This document shows, piece after piece, positions 28,487 to 38,170 of a stretch of 64,000 bases of DNA (its first letter is position 1; each line of letters opens with the position of its first letter). A program made the position numbers and the translations under genes. The notes beneath the pieces were generated by a model. The model was not told the origin of the DNA, did no database searches, and saw nothing but the letters and a program-made list of their open reading frames with translations. The stretch is from Mycolicibacterium flavescens (GTDB lineage: Bacteria; Actinomycetota; Actinomycetes; Mycobacteriales; Mycobacteriaceae), in the NCBI GenBank assembly GCA_900637135.1, contig LR134353.1, positions 1,674,001-1,738,000 of the forward strand, in the 5' to 3' direction.

Positions 28487-30138
28487 CTTCGCCAAACGGC
28501 CAGAGCGCCCGGCGCACCATGCGGCTGCCGGGTTCGGTCGCCGAGATCCAGGCCAGCCCGCAGGGACCCGAAGTCGGTGCGTTCTTCGATCTCGACGGCA
28601 CCCTGGTCGCCGGCTTCACCGGCGTCGTGATGACGCAGGACCGGTTTCGTCGTCGCCAGATGTCGATGGGCGAGTTCATCGGCATGGTTCAGGCCGGCCT
28701 CAACCACCAACTGGGGCGGTCGGAGTTCGAGGACCTGATCGGCAAGGGTGCGCGCATGCTGCGCGGCAATTCGCTCGAGGACGTCGACGAACTCGCCGAG
28801 CGGTTGTTCGTCCAGAAGATCGTCGGCCGGATCTATCCCGAGATGCGCGAGTTGGTGCGCGCGCACATGGCCCGCGGCCACACCGTCGTCCTCAGCTCCT
28901 CGGCGCTGACGGTGCAGGTCGAGCCCGTCGCCCGCTTCCTCGGCATCTCGAATGTGTTGAGCAACAAGTTCGAGATCGACGAACACGGATTGCTCACCGG
29001 CGAGGTGACGCGCCCGATCATCTGGGGGCCGGGCAAGGCCAGGGCGGTGCAGAAGTTCGCCGCCGAGCACGGCGTCGACCTGTCGATGAGCTACTTCTAC
29101 GCCGACGGCGACGAGGACGTCGCGCTGATGTATCTGGTGGGAAACCCGCGCCCGACGAATCCGGGAGGCAAACTCGCCGCGGTCGCCGCGAAGCGGGGCT
29201 GGCCGGTGCTGCGCTTCAGCAGTCGCAGTGGCGCGAGCCCGGTCTCGCAACTGCGCACGGCGGCGGGTATCGCCACCATGGGACCCATCGCGGCCGGAGC
29301 GCTCGGCCTCGGGCTGTTGACGCGGAGCAAGCGCAACGGGGTCAACTTCTTCACCGCGGCCTTCGGCCGGGCGCTGATGAGCACCCTTGGCATCAACATC
29401 AACGTGTTGGGCAAGGAGAACCTGACCAAGAAGCGTCCCGCGGTGTTCCTGTTCAATCACCGCAACCAGGCCGACCCGTTGATCGCAGGCCACTTGGTGG
29501 ACACCAACTTCACGTCGGTGGGCAAGAAGGAATTGGAGAAGGATCCGATCGTCGGCACCCTCGGCAAGATCATGGACGCCGCGTTCATCGACCGCGAGGA
29601 CCCGCAGAAGGCGGTCGAGGGGCTCAAGAAGGTCGAGGAACTCGCGCGCAAGGGGCTGTCGATCCTGATCGCGCCGGAGGGCACCCGGCTGGACACAACC
29701 GAGGTGGGGCCGTTCAAGAAGGGGCCGTTCCGGATCGCGATGTCAGCCGGTATTCCGTTGGTGCCCATCGTCATTCGCAACGCCGAAGTGATCGCGGCGC
29801 GTGATTCGAGCACCTTCAACCCGGGCACGGTCGACGTCGTGGTCTATCCGCCGATCCCGGTCGACGACTGGACGCACGACAATCTCGGGGAGCGCATCGC
29901 CGAGGTGCGCCAGCTCTACCTCGACACGTTGGCGAACTGGCCGCACGACGAGTCGTCTCTTCCCGAGCTCTACGACCGCAACGTGCGGCCGAAGAGCACC
30001 CCCGCCAAGAAGTCGGCGGCGAAGAAGGCGGCCAAGAAGGCGACCAAGTCCGAGGCCAAGTACGCGACGAAGTCGGTGCGTAATGCGCCGGCCGCCAAAA
30101 AGTCGGCACCGAAATCCGCGGGGAGGGGGCGTCCGTGA
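28483..30138 (+). CDS. plsC: HAD-IB phosphatase/1-acylglycerol-3-phosphate acyltransferase fusion PlsC
   Basis: A 551-residue two-domain protein. The HAD-IB domain (about 33-240) has FFDLDGTLV with Asp36 and Asp38 and the later [11 protein letters not shown] motif. The PlsC domain (about 280-500) has NHRNQAD (His326, Asp331) and PEGTR near 398. It should acylate lysophosphatidate to phosphatidate at the inner membrane, possibly with removal of phosphate by the HAD part (inference). The last 45 residues are Lys/Ala-rich and disordered. The ATG overlaps the end of the preceding gene, matching Rv2483c. Confidence 0.9.
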   Translation: MTSPNGQSARRTMRLPGSVAEIQASPQGPEVGAFFDLDGTLVAGFTGVVMTQDRFRRRQMSMGEFIGMVQAGLNHQLGRSEFEDLIGKGARMLRGNSLEDVDELAERLFVQKIVGRIYPEMRELVRAHMARGHTVVLSSSALTVQVEPVARFLGISNVLSNKFEIDEHGLLTGEVTRPIIWGPGKARAVQKFAAEHGVDLSMSYFYADGDEDVALMYLVGNPRPTNPGGKLAAVAAKRGWPVLRFSSRSGASPVSQLRTAAGIATMGPIAAGALGLGLLTRSKRNGVNFFTAAFGRALMSTLGININVLGKENLTKKRPAVFLFNHRNQADPLIAGHLVDTNFTSVGKKELEKDPIVGTLGKIMDAAFIDREDPQKAVEGLKKVEELARKGLSILIAPEGTRLDTTEVGPFKKGPFRIAMSAGIPLVPIVIRNAEVIAARDSSTFNPGTVDVVVYPPIPVDDWTHDNLGERIAEVRQLYLDTLANWPHDESSLPELYDRNVRPKSTPAKKSAAKKAAKKATKSEAKYATKSVRNAPAAKKSAPKSAGRGRP

Positions 30139-32477
30139 AGCCGTCCGCCGACCAGTACACGCCCTTCACGCCCACCGGTGACGCGCTGGTGCTGGCGTCG
30201 GCTTCCTCTGCGGCCGAACGTGATCTGCTCGACGACTGGCTCGAGCGGCAACGGCGCGAGAACCCCGAGGCCAAGATCGACGTCCTGCTGTTGCCGTACG
30301 AGGACCCGCCTGCCGGTGTGCTGGCTTCGCTCGTGTCCGAACTCGAAGCGGGAGAAGACCGCTCCGTGGTGCCTGTGCGCGTGTTCTGGGTGCCCGGCGG
30401 CCTGCCCACCCGATCCAAGGTGGTGGCGCTGCTCTCGGGCCGCGACACCTACCGTCCGCCCGAGATTCTGCAGCGCCGCATCCTGCGCCGCGACCGGACG
30501 CGAGCCCGCGTCGTCGCCGGTGAACCGGCGAAGGTCTCCGAACTGCGTCAGCAATGGGCCGACACCACCGTCGCCGAAAACCCCCGGGAATTCGCGCGGT
30601 TCGTGATCCGCCGCGCGATCCTGGCGATCGAGCGGGTCGAACTGCGGCTGCTGGGGCCGGAATACAAATCACCACGGCTCATCAAGCCGGAGTTGTTGGC
30701 GTCGGCGCGTTTCCGCGAAGGCCTGTCCAAGATTCCGGGTGCGGACCTGGAGACCGCGGGGGAGATGCTCGACGAGCTCTCCACGGGGTGGAGCCGGTTC
30801 TCCGTCGATTTGATTCCGTCGTTGGGGCGCGCGATCTTCAGCCGCGGCTTCGATCCCAACATCGACTACGACCGCGACGAGGTCGAGTTGATGCGGCGCA
30901 ACCTGGAGAACCATCCGGCCGTGCTGTTGTTCTCGCACCGGTCCTACCTCGACGGCGTGATCGTTCCGGTGGCGATGCAGGAGAACCGGTTACCGCCGGT
31001 GCACACCTTCGCGGGCATCAACCTCTCGTTCGGCTTCATGGGGCCGTTGATGCGCCATTCGGGTGTCATCTTCCTGCGTCGCAAGCTCGACGACCCGCTC
31101 TACAAGTATGTGCTGCGGCAGTTCGTCGGCTACATCGTCGAGAAGCGATTCAACCTCAGCTGGTCGATCGAGGGTACGCGGTCGCGGACCGGAAAGATGT
31201 TGCCGCCCAAGCTCGGCCTGCTCGCCTACGTGGCCGACGCGTACCTCGACGGCCGCAGCGAGGACATCCTGCTGCAGCCCGTGTCGATCAGCTTCGACCA
31301 GCTGCACGAGACGTCCGAATACGCCGCCTACGCCCGCGGCGGCGAGAAGACGCCCGAAAGCCTGTCGTGGATGTACAACTTCATCAAGGCCCAGGGCGAG
31401 CGCAACTACGGCAAGATCTATGTCCGCTTCCCTGAGGCCGTCTCCATGCGCGAGTACCTCGATGCGCCGCACGGGCCGATGACCACCGATGAGAGTGCCA
31501 AACGCCTTGCCCTGCAGAAGATGGCGTTCGAAGTGTCGTGGCGGATCCTGCGGGCCACACCGGTCAACGCCTCGGCACTGGTGTCGGCGCTGTTGCTTAC
31601 CACGCGCGGAATCGCGTTGACGCTGAGCCAGATTCATCACACGCTGCAGCCGTCGCTGGACTACCTCGAGCGTAAGCAGACCCCGATGACCAACAGCGCG
31701 TTGCGGTTGCGCACCCCAGAAGGGGTGCGGGCCGCGCTCGACGCGCTGTCCAACCGGCACCCCGTCACCTGCGTCGAGGGCGGGCGCGAGCCCGTCTGGC
31801 GGATCGCTCCCGAGGACGAACACGAAGCGGCGTTCTACCGCAACACCCTCATCGACGCGTTCCTCGAGACCTCGCTGGTCGAGTTGGCGCTGGTGCACGC
31901 CGGCCGCGCGGGCTCCGACCGGCTGGAGGCGTTCTGGTCGCAGGTGATGCGGCTGCGCGATCTGCTCAAGTTCGACTTCTACTTCGCCGATTCGGCGGCG
32001 TTCCGTGAGCACGTCGCCGAGGAGCTGTCCTGGCAGAGCGGCTGGGAGGAGCAGGTGACCGGCGGCGAACAGCGGGTCGAGGGATTACTGCGGACCAAGT
32101 CGCCGCTGTTGGCGGGCGCGATGCTGCGACCCTTCTTCGAGGCGTACCAGATCGTCGCCGATGCGCTGCTCGACGCCCCTGCCGAGATCGACGAGAAGGA
32201 CCTGACGAAGAAGGCGCTCGGACTGGGCAACCAGTACGTCGCGCAGAGCCGGGTGCGCAGCAACGAAGCGGTGTCGGCGTTGCTGTTCGCGACCGCCCGC
32301 CAGGTCGCCGCCGACCAGGACCTGCTCGAACCCGCCGCCGACCTGCACGAGCGCCGCACCGCGTTCCGGGACGAACTGCGGGCCATCCTGCGCGATATGG
32401 ACAAGGTCGAGCAGATCGCCCGCGAGCAGTTCATCGCGCGTGAGATCGCGCGCCGTGAGGCGCGCCAAGCCTCCTGA
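30135..32477 (+). CDS. plsB2: Glycerol-3-phosphate acyltransferase PlsB2
   Basis: A 780-residue membrane-associated acyltransferase for the first step of glycerolipid synthesis (sn-1 acylation of glycerol-3-phosphate). The HX4D motif is HRSYLD (His268, Asp273), followed by [18 protein letters not shown] and [15 protein letters not shown], the classical PlsB blocks II and III. Length fits the long PlsB class (Rv2482c). It starts with GTG overlapping the PlsC stop by four bases. Confidence 0.93.
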   Translation: MKPSADQYTPFTPTGDALVLASASSAAERDLLDDWLERQRRENPEAKIDVLLLPYEDPPAGVLASLVSELEAGEDRSVVPVRVFWVPGGLPTRSKVVALLSGRDTYRPPEILQRRILRRDRTRARVVAGEPAKVSELRQQWADTTVAENPREFARFVIRRAILAIERVELRLLGPEYKSPRLIKPELLASARFREGLSKIPGADLETAGEMLDELSTGWSRFSVDLIPSLGRAIFSRGFDPNIDYDRDEVELMRRNLENHPAVLLFSHRSYLDGVIVPVAMQENRLPPVHTFAGINLSFGFMGPLMRHSGVIFLRRKLDDPLYKYVLRQFVGYIVEKRFNLSWSIEGTRSRTGKMLPPKLGLLAYVADAYLDGRSEDILLQPVSISFDQLHETSEYAAYARGGEKTPESLSWMYNFIKAQGERNYGKIYVRFPEAVSMREYLDAPHGPMTTDESAKRLALQKMAFEVSWRILRATPVNASALVSALLLTTRGIALTLSQIHHTLQPSLDYLERKQTPMTNSALRLRTPEGVRAALDALSNRHPVTCVEGGREPVWRIAPEDEHEAAFYRNTLIDAFLETSLVELALVHAGRAGSDRLEAFWSQVMRLRDLLKFDFYFADSAAFREHVAEELSWQSGWEEQVTGGEQRVEGLLRTKSPLLAGAMLRPFFEAYQIVADALLDAPAEIDEKDLTKKALGLGNQYVAQSRVRSNEAVSALLFATARQVAADQDLLEPAADLHERRTAFRDELRAILRDMDKVEQIAREQFIAREIARREARQAS

Positions 32478-32483
32478 GTCCGC

Positions 32484-32540
32484 CGAGCGCACGATTGTGT
32501 ACGTGTTTCGCAAGCAGCGGCGTGAGCAACCGTACGCTCG
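32484..32540. terminator. Hairpin after plsB2
   Basis: Arms 32484-32497 (CGAGCGCACGATTG) and 32527-32540 pair with 12 of 14 matches just after the plsB2 stop. It is a likely transcription end without a U-tract. Its inner sequence loosely resembles the 62-bp repeats at 44.2, 47.9 and 48.3 kb. Confidence 0.4.
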
Positions 32541-32581
32541 GCGATTCCTCTAGAGGCTGAGCCGCGCCATACGCTGGTGGG

Positions 32582-34585
32582 ATGACGACGACGGCATCGG
32601 GCGTGCGCACCAGCGCGGTATGGCCGGTGCTGGTCGGGGTCGCTGTCCTGGCGGGGACGATCGCCGCGGGCATCGGCGCTCTGTCGCTGGCCGACGCGCT
32701 GAGTGCGACCGGACTGCCGGATCCCGGGCCGATCACGACCTACGGCCTGCCGTTCGTTCGGGCCGCAGGTGAGATCGCGGCGGTCATCGCCGTCGGGTCC
32801 TTCCTGTTCGCCGCGTTCCTGACGCCGCCTCAAACCAACGGCGTGCTCGACGCCGGCGGGTACCGCGCGCTGCGCCTGGGCACCGGCGCGTCCGCGGCGT
32901 GGACGGTGTGCGCGGCGCTGATGGTTCCGTTGACGGTCTCCGACGTCTCCGGTCAGCCACTGAGCCAGACCCTCGACCCGGTGGCCGTCTGGTCGGCGGC
33001 CGACCTCGTCGACATGGCCAGCGCGTGGCGGTGGACGGCGTTCCTGGCCGCCGCCGTCACGGTCGCCAGCCTGCCGGTGCTGCGCTGGTCCTGGACGCCG
33101 GTCCTGCTGGGCGGGGCGCTGACGACGCTGATCCCGCTCGGGTTGGCCGGGCATTCGTCCACCGGCGGCGCCCACGACATGGCCACCAACAGCCTGTTGT
33201 TTCACCTGGGTGCCGCTGCGCTGTGGGCGGGCGGGCTGCTCGCCCTGCTGGTACATGCGATGCGGCGCGGTAAGCACGCCGACCTCGCCGCCCGCCGGTT
33301 CTCGGCGCTCGCGTTCGGGTGCTTCGTCGTCATGGCCGTCAGCGGCGTGATCAACGCGCTCGTGCGCGTCGAACCGGCCGACCTGGTGCGCACCGAGTAC
33401 GGCTGGTTGATCGTCGCGAAGATCTGCGCACTGTCCCTGCTCGCGGTGATCGGCTGGTGGCAACGCCGCTCCGCGGTGGCCGCGTTGCAGGACGACCCGG
33501 ACGCGCGCGGTCCGCTGGTGCGTCTGGCGCTGCTCGAGGCGCTGCTGTTCGGGGCGACGTTCGGCATCGCGGTCGGGCTCGGTCGCACTCCTCCACCGCC
33601 GCTGGTCGAACAGCCCAGCCCGGTCGAGGTGGGGATCGGATACGACCTAGCAGGCCCACCCACTTTCGAGCGGATTCTGCTCGACTGGCGTTTCGACCTG
33701 ATCTTCGGCACCGCCGCGATCGTCTTCGCGGTGGTCTACCTGCTCGGTGTGCGTCGCCTTCGCCGTCGGGGTGACGCGTGGCCGGTCGGACGGACGCTGG
33801 GTTGGCTGTGCGGCTGCGCGTCGCTGCTGATCGCGACGTCGTCGGGCCTGGGCCGCTACATGCCCGCCATGTTCTCGATGCACATGATCGCCCACATGAC
33901 ACTGTCGATGCTGGTGCCGATCCTGCTGGTGCTCGGCGCGCCGATGACGCTGGCCCTGCGGGCGCTGCCGACGGCGGGACGCGGTGAGCCGCCGGGTCCG
34001 AGGGAGTGGCTGCTGGCCGCGTTGCACTCGGGGGTGTCGCGGTTTTTGACACAGCCGATCATCGCGACGGTCATCTTCGTCGCCGGTTTCTATGGGCTCT
34101 ACTTCGGCGGGCTGTTCGACGCGGCGGTCGACAAGCACGGCGCACATGTGCTGATGAATCTGCACTTCCTGCTCAGCGGATACCTCTTCTATTGGGTCAC
34201 GATCGGAATCGATCCGGCGCCGCGCCAGATTCCTCACCTCGGCAAGGTCGCGATGGTGTTCGCCTCGCTGCCGTTGCACGCGTTCTTCGGTGTGGTGCTG
34301 ATGGGCACCAAGACCGTGCTGGGCGAGCCGTTCTACCGGTCACTGCAGTTGAGCTGGCACACCGACTTGCTCGCCGATCAGCGCACCGGCGGCGGAATCG
34401 CCTGGGCCGCTGGTGAGGTCCCACTCGTGGTGGTGATGCTCGCGCTGCTGATCCAGTGGACGCGCAGCGACCAGCGCACGGCCAAACGAATCGACCGGGC
34501 CGCCGACCGCGACGACGACGCGGAGCTCGCCGCCTACAACGCGATGCTCGCCGAGCTCGCCCGCCGCGACGCCTCGTCGCGCTGA
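32582..34585 (+). CDS. CopD-CtaG fusion membrane protein
   Basis: A 667-residue polytopic protein. The N-terminal half (about 60-330) is a CopD-like copper-resistance domain with GLAGHSSTGGAHDMATNSLL and its metal-binding histidines. The C-terminal half (about 395-640) is a caa3-type CtaG domain with MFSMHMIAHMTLSMLVPILL, histidines typical of copper handling for cytochrome oxidase assembly. The match is Rv0102, from another part of the M. tuberculosis chromosome. It would act in the inner membrane in copper delivery (inference). Confidence 0.87.
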   Translation: MTTTASGVRTSAVWPVLVGVAVLAGTIAAGIGALSLADALSATGLPDPGPITTYGLPFVRAAGEIAAVIAVGSFLFAAFLTPPQTNGVLDAGGYRALRLGTGASAAWTVCAALMVPLTVSDVSGQPLSQTLDPVAVWSAADLVDMASAWRWTAFLAAAVTVASLPVLRWSWTPVLLGGALTTLIPLGLAGHSSTGGAHDMATNSLLFHLGAAALWAGGLLALLVHAMRRGKHADLAARRFSALAFGCFVVMAVSGVINALVRVEPADLVRTEYGWLIVAKICALSLLAVIGWWQRRSAVAALQDDPDARGPLVRLALLEALLFGATFGIAVGLGRTPPPPLVEQPSPVEVGIGYDLAGPPTFERILLDWRFDLIFGTAAIVFAVVYLLGVRRLRRRGDAWPVGRTLGWLCGCASLLIATSSGLGRYMPAMFSMHMIAHMTLSMLVPILLVLGAPMTLALRALPTAGRGEPPGPREWLLAALHSGVSRFLTQPIIATVIFVAGFYGLYFGGLFDAAVDKHGAHVLMNLHFLLSGYLFYWVTIGIDPAPRQIPHLGKVAMVFASLPLHAFFGVVLMGTKTVLGEPFYRSLQLSWHTDLLADQRTGGGIAWAAGEVPLVVVMLALLIQWTRSDQRTAKRIDRAADRDDDAELAAYNAMLAELARRDASSR

Positions 34586-34604
34586 GATCCGGCGAGCTAG
34601 GCGC

Positions 34605-34662
34605 CCAGACCGACGCTTTGGCTGGTTTCCGGCCCGGGAATCGACCATTGCGTCGGTTTCGG
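34605..34662. repeat. 58-bp terminal inverted repeat, left arm
   Basis: The arm begins CCAGACCGACG and pairs with 35563-35620 in inverted orientation, 49 of 58 positions identical, including one perfect 22-bp block. It begins 20 bases after the CopD-CtaG stop. An extra copy of its first 11 bases occurs at 34675-34685. The arm is itself a hairpin (ACCGACGC at 34609-34616, GCGTCGGT at 34650-34657). Confidence 0.9.
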
Positions 34663-34705
34663 GAACGGTGGGAGCCAGACCGACGGCCGTCTGCGTCCCA
34701 CCAGT

Positions 34706-35548
34706 GTGGAGATTCCGTTCGTCGGCCGTGACGCCGTGGCCGCCGGCCACCTCACCAGAGCCCACCTGCGCAGTCACTATCGGCCGCTGTACCGCGGCGT
34801 CTATATCCCGCGGGGCCACGAGGTGTCGCTGCGCGAGCGGATCGCCGGCGTATCCTTCGCCTCGCCTTCGGCGGTGATCGCCGGGGTGGCCGCTTCCGCG
34901 ATGCACGGGGCGAAATGGGTCGTGGACGACGTCCCCATCGAATTGGTCGCGGCGGTCCGGCGCCAGCGCGGGCTGATCGCGCGCGACGAGACCCTGGACG
35001 AGGACGAGGTCACCTCGGTCGCGGGCATCCGGGTGACCACGCCGGCCCGGACCGCGTTCGACCTGGGCCGCCATCAGCCTCGTGACCGGGCTGTCGCACG
35101 CCTGGACGCGTTGATGAATGCGTGCCCGTTCGCCACCGAGGACGTCGCGCTACTGGCGAAACGTCATCGCGGTGTGCGTGGTCTGCGCCAGCTACGGGCG
35201 GCGCTGCCGCTCGTCGACGGTGGCGCCGAGTCGCCGAGGGAAACATGGCTGCGGCTGCTGTTCATCGATGCCGGCCTACCTCGCCCCGCCACACAATTCG
35301 TCGTCCGTGACGAGTGGGACCGCTACGTCCGGCGCATCGACATGTGTTGGGAGGACTTCAAAGTCGGCGCGGAGTACGACGGAGAACAACACCTCACCAG
35401 CCGACGACAGTACGTGCTCGATGTTCAGGTCAATCGCGTACTGCAGCGGCTCGGCTGGCACGTCATCCACGTCATCAAAGAGGACCGCGGGGTCGACATC
35501 GTCGAGCAGGCGCGAATTGCCCTGCTGTCGCGGGGCTGGCGCCCGTAG
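34706..35548 (+). CDS. DUF559 (VSR/PD-(D/E)XK-like) putative endonuclease
   Basis: A 280-residue protein with an N-terminal half of the AbiEi-like type (HLRSHYRPLYRGVYIPRG, then a wing-like TPARTAFDLGR segment) and a C-terminal DUF559 domain related to very-short-patch-repair endonucleases. The likely active-site cluster is GAEYDGEQH (Glu223, Asp225), followed by the conserved basic run and LGWHVIHV. Such solo proteins are frequent in mycobacteria; no partner methylase, antitoxin or transposase is nearby. The gene is bracketed by 58-bp inverted repeats and interrupts the Rv2478c-side neighbourhood. The GTG start follows the family's beginning of MEIPFVGRD. Confidence 0.8.
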   Translation: MEIPFVGRDAVAAGHLTRAHLRSHYRPLYRGVYIPRGHEVSLRERIAGVSFASPSAVIAGVAASAMHGAKWVVDDVPIELVAAVRRQRGLIARDETLDEDEVTSVAGIRVTTPARTAFDLGRHQPRDRAVARLDALMNACPFATEDVALLAKRHRGVRGLRQLRAALPLVDGGAESPRETWLRLLFIDAGLPRPATQFVVRDEWDRYVRRIDMCWEDFKVGAEYDGEQHLTSRRQYVLDVQVNRVLQRLGWHVIHVIKEDRGVDIVEQARIALLSRGWRP

Positions 35549-35562
35549 GTTCCGGGGACGCC

Positions 35563-35620
35563 TCGAAACCGACGCAATGGTCGATCGCGGGTGGGTAAAC
35601 CAGCCAAAACGTCGGTCTGG
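35563..35620. repeat. 58-bp terminal inverted repeat, right arm
   Basis: The inverted partner of 34605-34662, ending CGTCGGTCTGG. It starts 15 bases after the DUF559 stop. No target-site duplication is evident outside the two arms. Confidence 0.9.
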
Positions 35621-35780
35621 CGACAACGAACGCACCATCCACAACGACGAATTCATCCACAGGGCCGCCTGGCGACGGAGCGTGCCGAGTCTCGGTGTCG
35701 GCGCCGCGGCGCTCAATAGCGGTGTCACCGAGACGCCACAAGGCGATCGGCAAGCAAACGCAAAGAAACAGGAGATCGTC

Positions 35781-36239
35781 ATGTTCGAGACACCGTTCAC
35801 CATCGTCGGCAACATCGTCACCGACCCGATCCATCGGCGGGTGGGGGATCAGGAGATGGTCCGGTTCCGGGTCGCGAGCAACTCGCGCCGCCGCACGGCC
35901 GAGGGAACATGGGAGCCCGGAAACTCGTTGTTCGTGACGGTGAATTGCTGGGGGAGGGTGGTTGCCGGGCCTGGCGCGGCGCTGGTCAAGGGCGACCCCG
36001 TCATCGTCGTCGGACACGTTTATACAAGCGAATACGACGACCGGGACGGCAACCGACGCTCGTCGGTCGAAGTGCGCGCCACATCGGTCGGGCCGGATCT
36101 GGCCCGGTGCACGGCACGCATCGACCGAGGGCGGCAGCAGTCCGAACACCGGTTCACCGACCCGGAAAACCACTCCGAAGACACCGGTGATGACGACGAC
36201 ACGGAGCAGCCCGACACGGCGCTGCCCCTGACCGCGTAG
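35781..36239 (+). CDS. ssbB: Single-stranded DNA-binding protein paralogue SsbB
   Basis: A 152-residue OB-fold protein: VGNIVTDPIHRRVGDQEMVRFRVASNSRRR, here in two halves around residues 10-40, and VNCWGRVVAGPGAALVKGDPV near 54-74 fit the SSB core. The C-terminus is acidic (TGDDDDTEQPDTAL) but lacks the DDIPF tip that recruits SSB partners, unlike housekeeping SSB. It corresponds to Rv2478c/MSMEG_4701 next to ettA. AGGAG lies six bases before the ATG. A 9-bp inverted repeat (35689-35697/35726-35734) lies just upstream. Confidence 0.85.
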   Translation: MFETPFTIVGNIVTDPIHRRVGDQEMVRFRVASNSRRRTAEGTWEPGNSLFVTVNCWGRVVAGPGAALVKGDPVIVVGHVYTSEYDDRDGNRRSSVEVRATSVGPDLARCTARIDRGRQQSEHRFTDPENHSEDTGDDDDTEQPDTALPLTA

Positions 36240-36361
36240 CGCGGGGACGCCGCCGGCGCAGGACCTCGAGTAGCTCACTCGGCTGCGCCGGCGGGGCCAC
36301 GCCTACGATGGTCCGCGAGCATCACCGAGAGACTCGCAACTTTTGAAAGGCATCCGACGGC

Positions 36362-38035
36362 ATGGCCGAATTCATCTATTCGATGCGGAAGGTCCGCAAG
36401 GCGCACGGCGACAAGGTCATCCTCGACGACGTCAGCCTGAACTTCCTTCCGGGCGCGAAGATCGGCGTCGTCGGTCCCAACGGGGCCGGCAAGTCGAGCG
36501 TCTTGCGGATCATGGCCGGGCTGGACCAGCCCAACAACGGCGACGCGTTCCTGCAGCCCGGAGCGACTGTGGGCATCCTGCAGCAGGAACCGCCGCTCAA
36601 CGAGGACAAGACCGTCCGCGAGAACGTCGAAGAGGGCGTGGCGATCAAGGAGAAGCTGAACCGCTACAACGAGGTCGCCGAGCTGATGGCCACCGACTAC
36701 TCCGATGAGCTGATGGAGGAGATGGGCCGGCTGCAGGAGGAGCTCGACGCCGCCGACGCCTGGGACATCGACTCGCAGCTCGAGCAGGCGATGGACGCGT
36801 TGCGCTGCCCGCCGCCCGACGACCCGGTCACCCATCTGTCCGGAGGCGAGCGCCGACGGGTCGCGTTGTGCAAGCTGCTGCTGTCCAAGCCCGACCTGCT
36901 CCTTCTCGATGAGCCCACCAACCACCTGGACGCCGAGAGCGTGCAGTGGCTCGAACAGCACCTCGCCGAGTACAAGGGCGCGATCCTCGCCGTCACGCAC
37001 GACCGGTACTTCCTGGACAACGTCGCCGAGTGGATCCTCGAACTCGACCGCGGACGGGCTTATCCGTACGAGGGCAACTACTCGACGTACCTGGAGAAGA
37101 AGGCCGAGCGCGTCGCCGTGCAGGGACGCAAGGACGCCAAACTGCAGAAGCGTCTCCAAGACGAGCTCGCCTGGGTTCGGTCGGGCGCCAAGGCACGGCA
37201 GGCCAAGAGCAAGGCCCGCCTGCAGCGCTACGAGGAGATGGCCGCCGAGGCGGAGAAGACTCGCAAGCTCGACTTCGAGGAGATCCAGATTCCGACGCCG
37301 CCACGGCTGGGCAACGTCGTCGTCGAGGTCGAGCACCTCGACAAGGGCTTCGACGGCCGCACCCTGATCAAGGACCTGTCGTTCACGCTGCCGCGTAACG
37401 GCATCGTCGGGGTCATCGGTCCCAACGGTGTCGGTAAGACGACGCTGTTCAAGACCATCGTGGGCCTCGAGCAGCCCGACAGCGGCACGGTCAAGGTCGG
37501 CGAGACGGTCAAGTTGAGCTACGTCGACCAGAGCCGTGCGGGCATCGACCCGAAGAAGACGGTGTGGGAGGTCGTCTCCGACGGGCTGGATTACATCGAG
37601 GTCGGCCAGAACGAAATCCCCTCGCGGGCCTACGTCTCCGCGTTCGGCTTCAAGGGGCCGGACCAGCAGAAGCCGGCCGGTGTGCTGTCCGGCGGTGAAC
37701 GCAACCGGCTCAACCTCGCGTTGACCCTCAAGGAGGGCGGCAACCTGATCCTGCTCGACGAGCCGACCAACGACCTGGACGTCGAAACGCTGTCATCGCT
37801 GGAGAACGCACTCGAGAGCTTCCCCGGCTGCGCGGTCGTGATCTCCCACGACAGGTGGTTCCTGGACCGCACGTGTACCCACATCCTGGCGTGGGAGGGC
37901 GACGAGGACAACGAGGCCAAGTGGTTCTGGTTCGAGGGCAACTTCGGTGCCTACGAGGAGAACAAGGTCGAACGGCTCGGCGCAGAGGCCGCCCGCCCGC
38001 ACCGCGTGACGCACCGAAAGCTCACCCGCGACTGA
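36362..38035 (+). CDS. ettA: Energy-dependent translational throttle EttA (ABC-F)
   Basis: A 557-residue soluble ABC-F ATPase that binds the ribosomal E site and gates elongation according to ATP/ADP. The first ABC domain has GPNGAGKSS (residues about 39-47) and LSGGERRRV; the second has GPNGVGKTT (about 352-360) and LSGGERNRL. The inter-domain arm insertion (ERVAVQGRKDAKLQKRLQDE) and the linker are present. It matches Rv2477c, between ssbB and gdh. Confidence 0.95.
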   Translation: MAEFIYSMRKVRKAHGDKVILDDVSLNFLPGAKIGVVGPNGAGKSSVLRIMAGLDQPNNGDAFLQPGATVGILQQEPPLNEDKTVRENVEEGVAIKEKLNRYNEVAELMATDYSDELMEEMGRLQEELDAADAWDIDSQLEQAMDALRCPPPDDPVTHLSGGERRRVALCKLLLSKPDLLLLDEPTNHLDAESVQWLEQHLAEYKGAILAVTHDRYFLDNVAEWILELDRGRAYPYEGNYSTYLEKKAERVAVQGRKDAKLQKRLQDELAWVRSGAKARQAKSKARLQRYEEMAAEAEKTRKLDFEEIQIPTPPRLGNVVVEVEHLDKGFDGRTLIKDLSFTLPRNGIVGVIGPNGVGKTTLFKTIVGLEQPDSGTVKVGETVKLSYVDQSRAGIDPKKTVWEVVSDGLDYIEVGQNEIPSRAYVSAFGFKGPDQQKPAGVLSGGERNRLNLALTLKEGGNLILLDEPTNDLDVETLSSLENALESFPGCAVVISHDRWFLDRTCTHILAWEGDEDNEAKWFWFEGNFGAYEENKVERLGAEAARPHRVTHRKLTRD

Positions 38036-38170
38036 TCCGGCGGGGTACCCGCAAAGCCCGCGCGCGGGCTACTAGGGTCGACTTCTGCGGACCGCGGAGC
38101 CGCTTCGCTCATCGGGGCTGGTGGTGACATCCAACGGCGGAGGTCCGCGCCTACAGTTCAGGAGCGTCGC

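Noticed and set aside
35652..35661. DnaA-box-like TTCATCCACA
   Set aside because: A single site with one mismatch and no cluster; not an origin.
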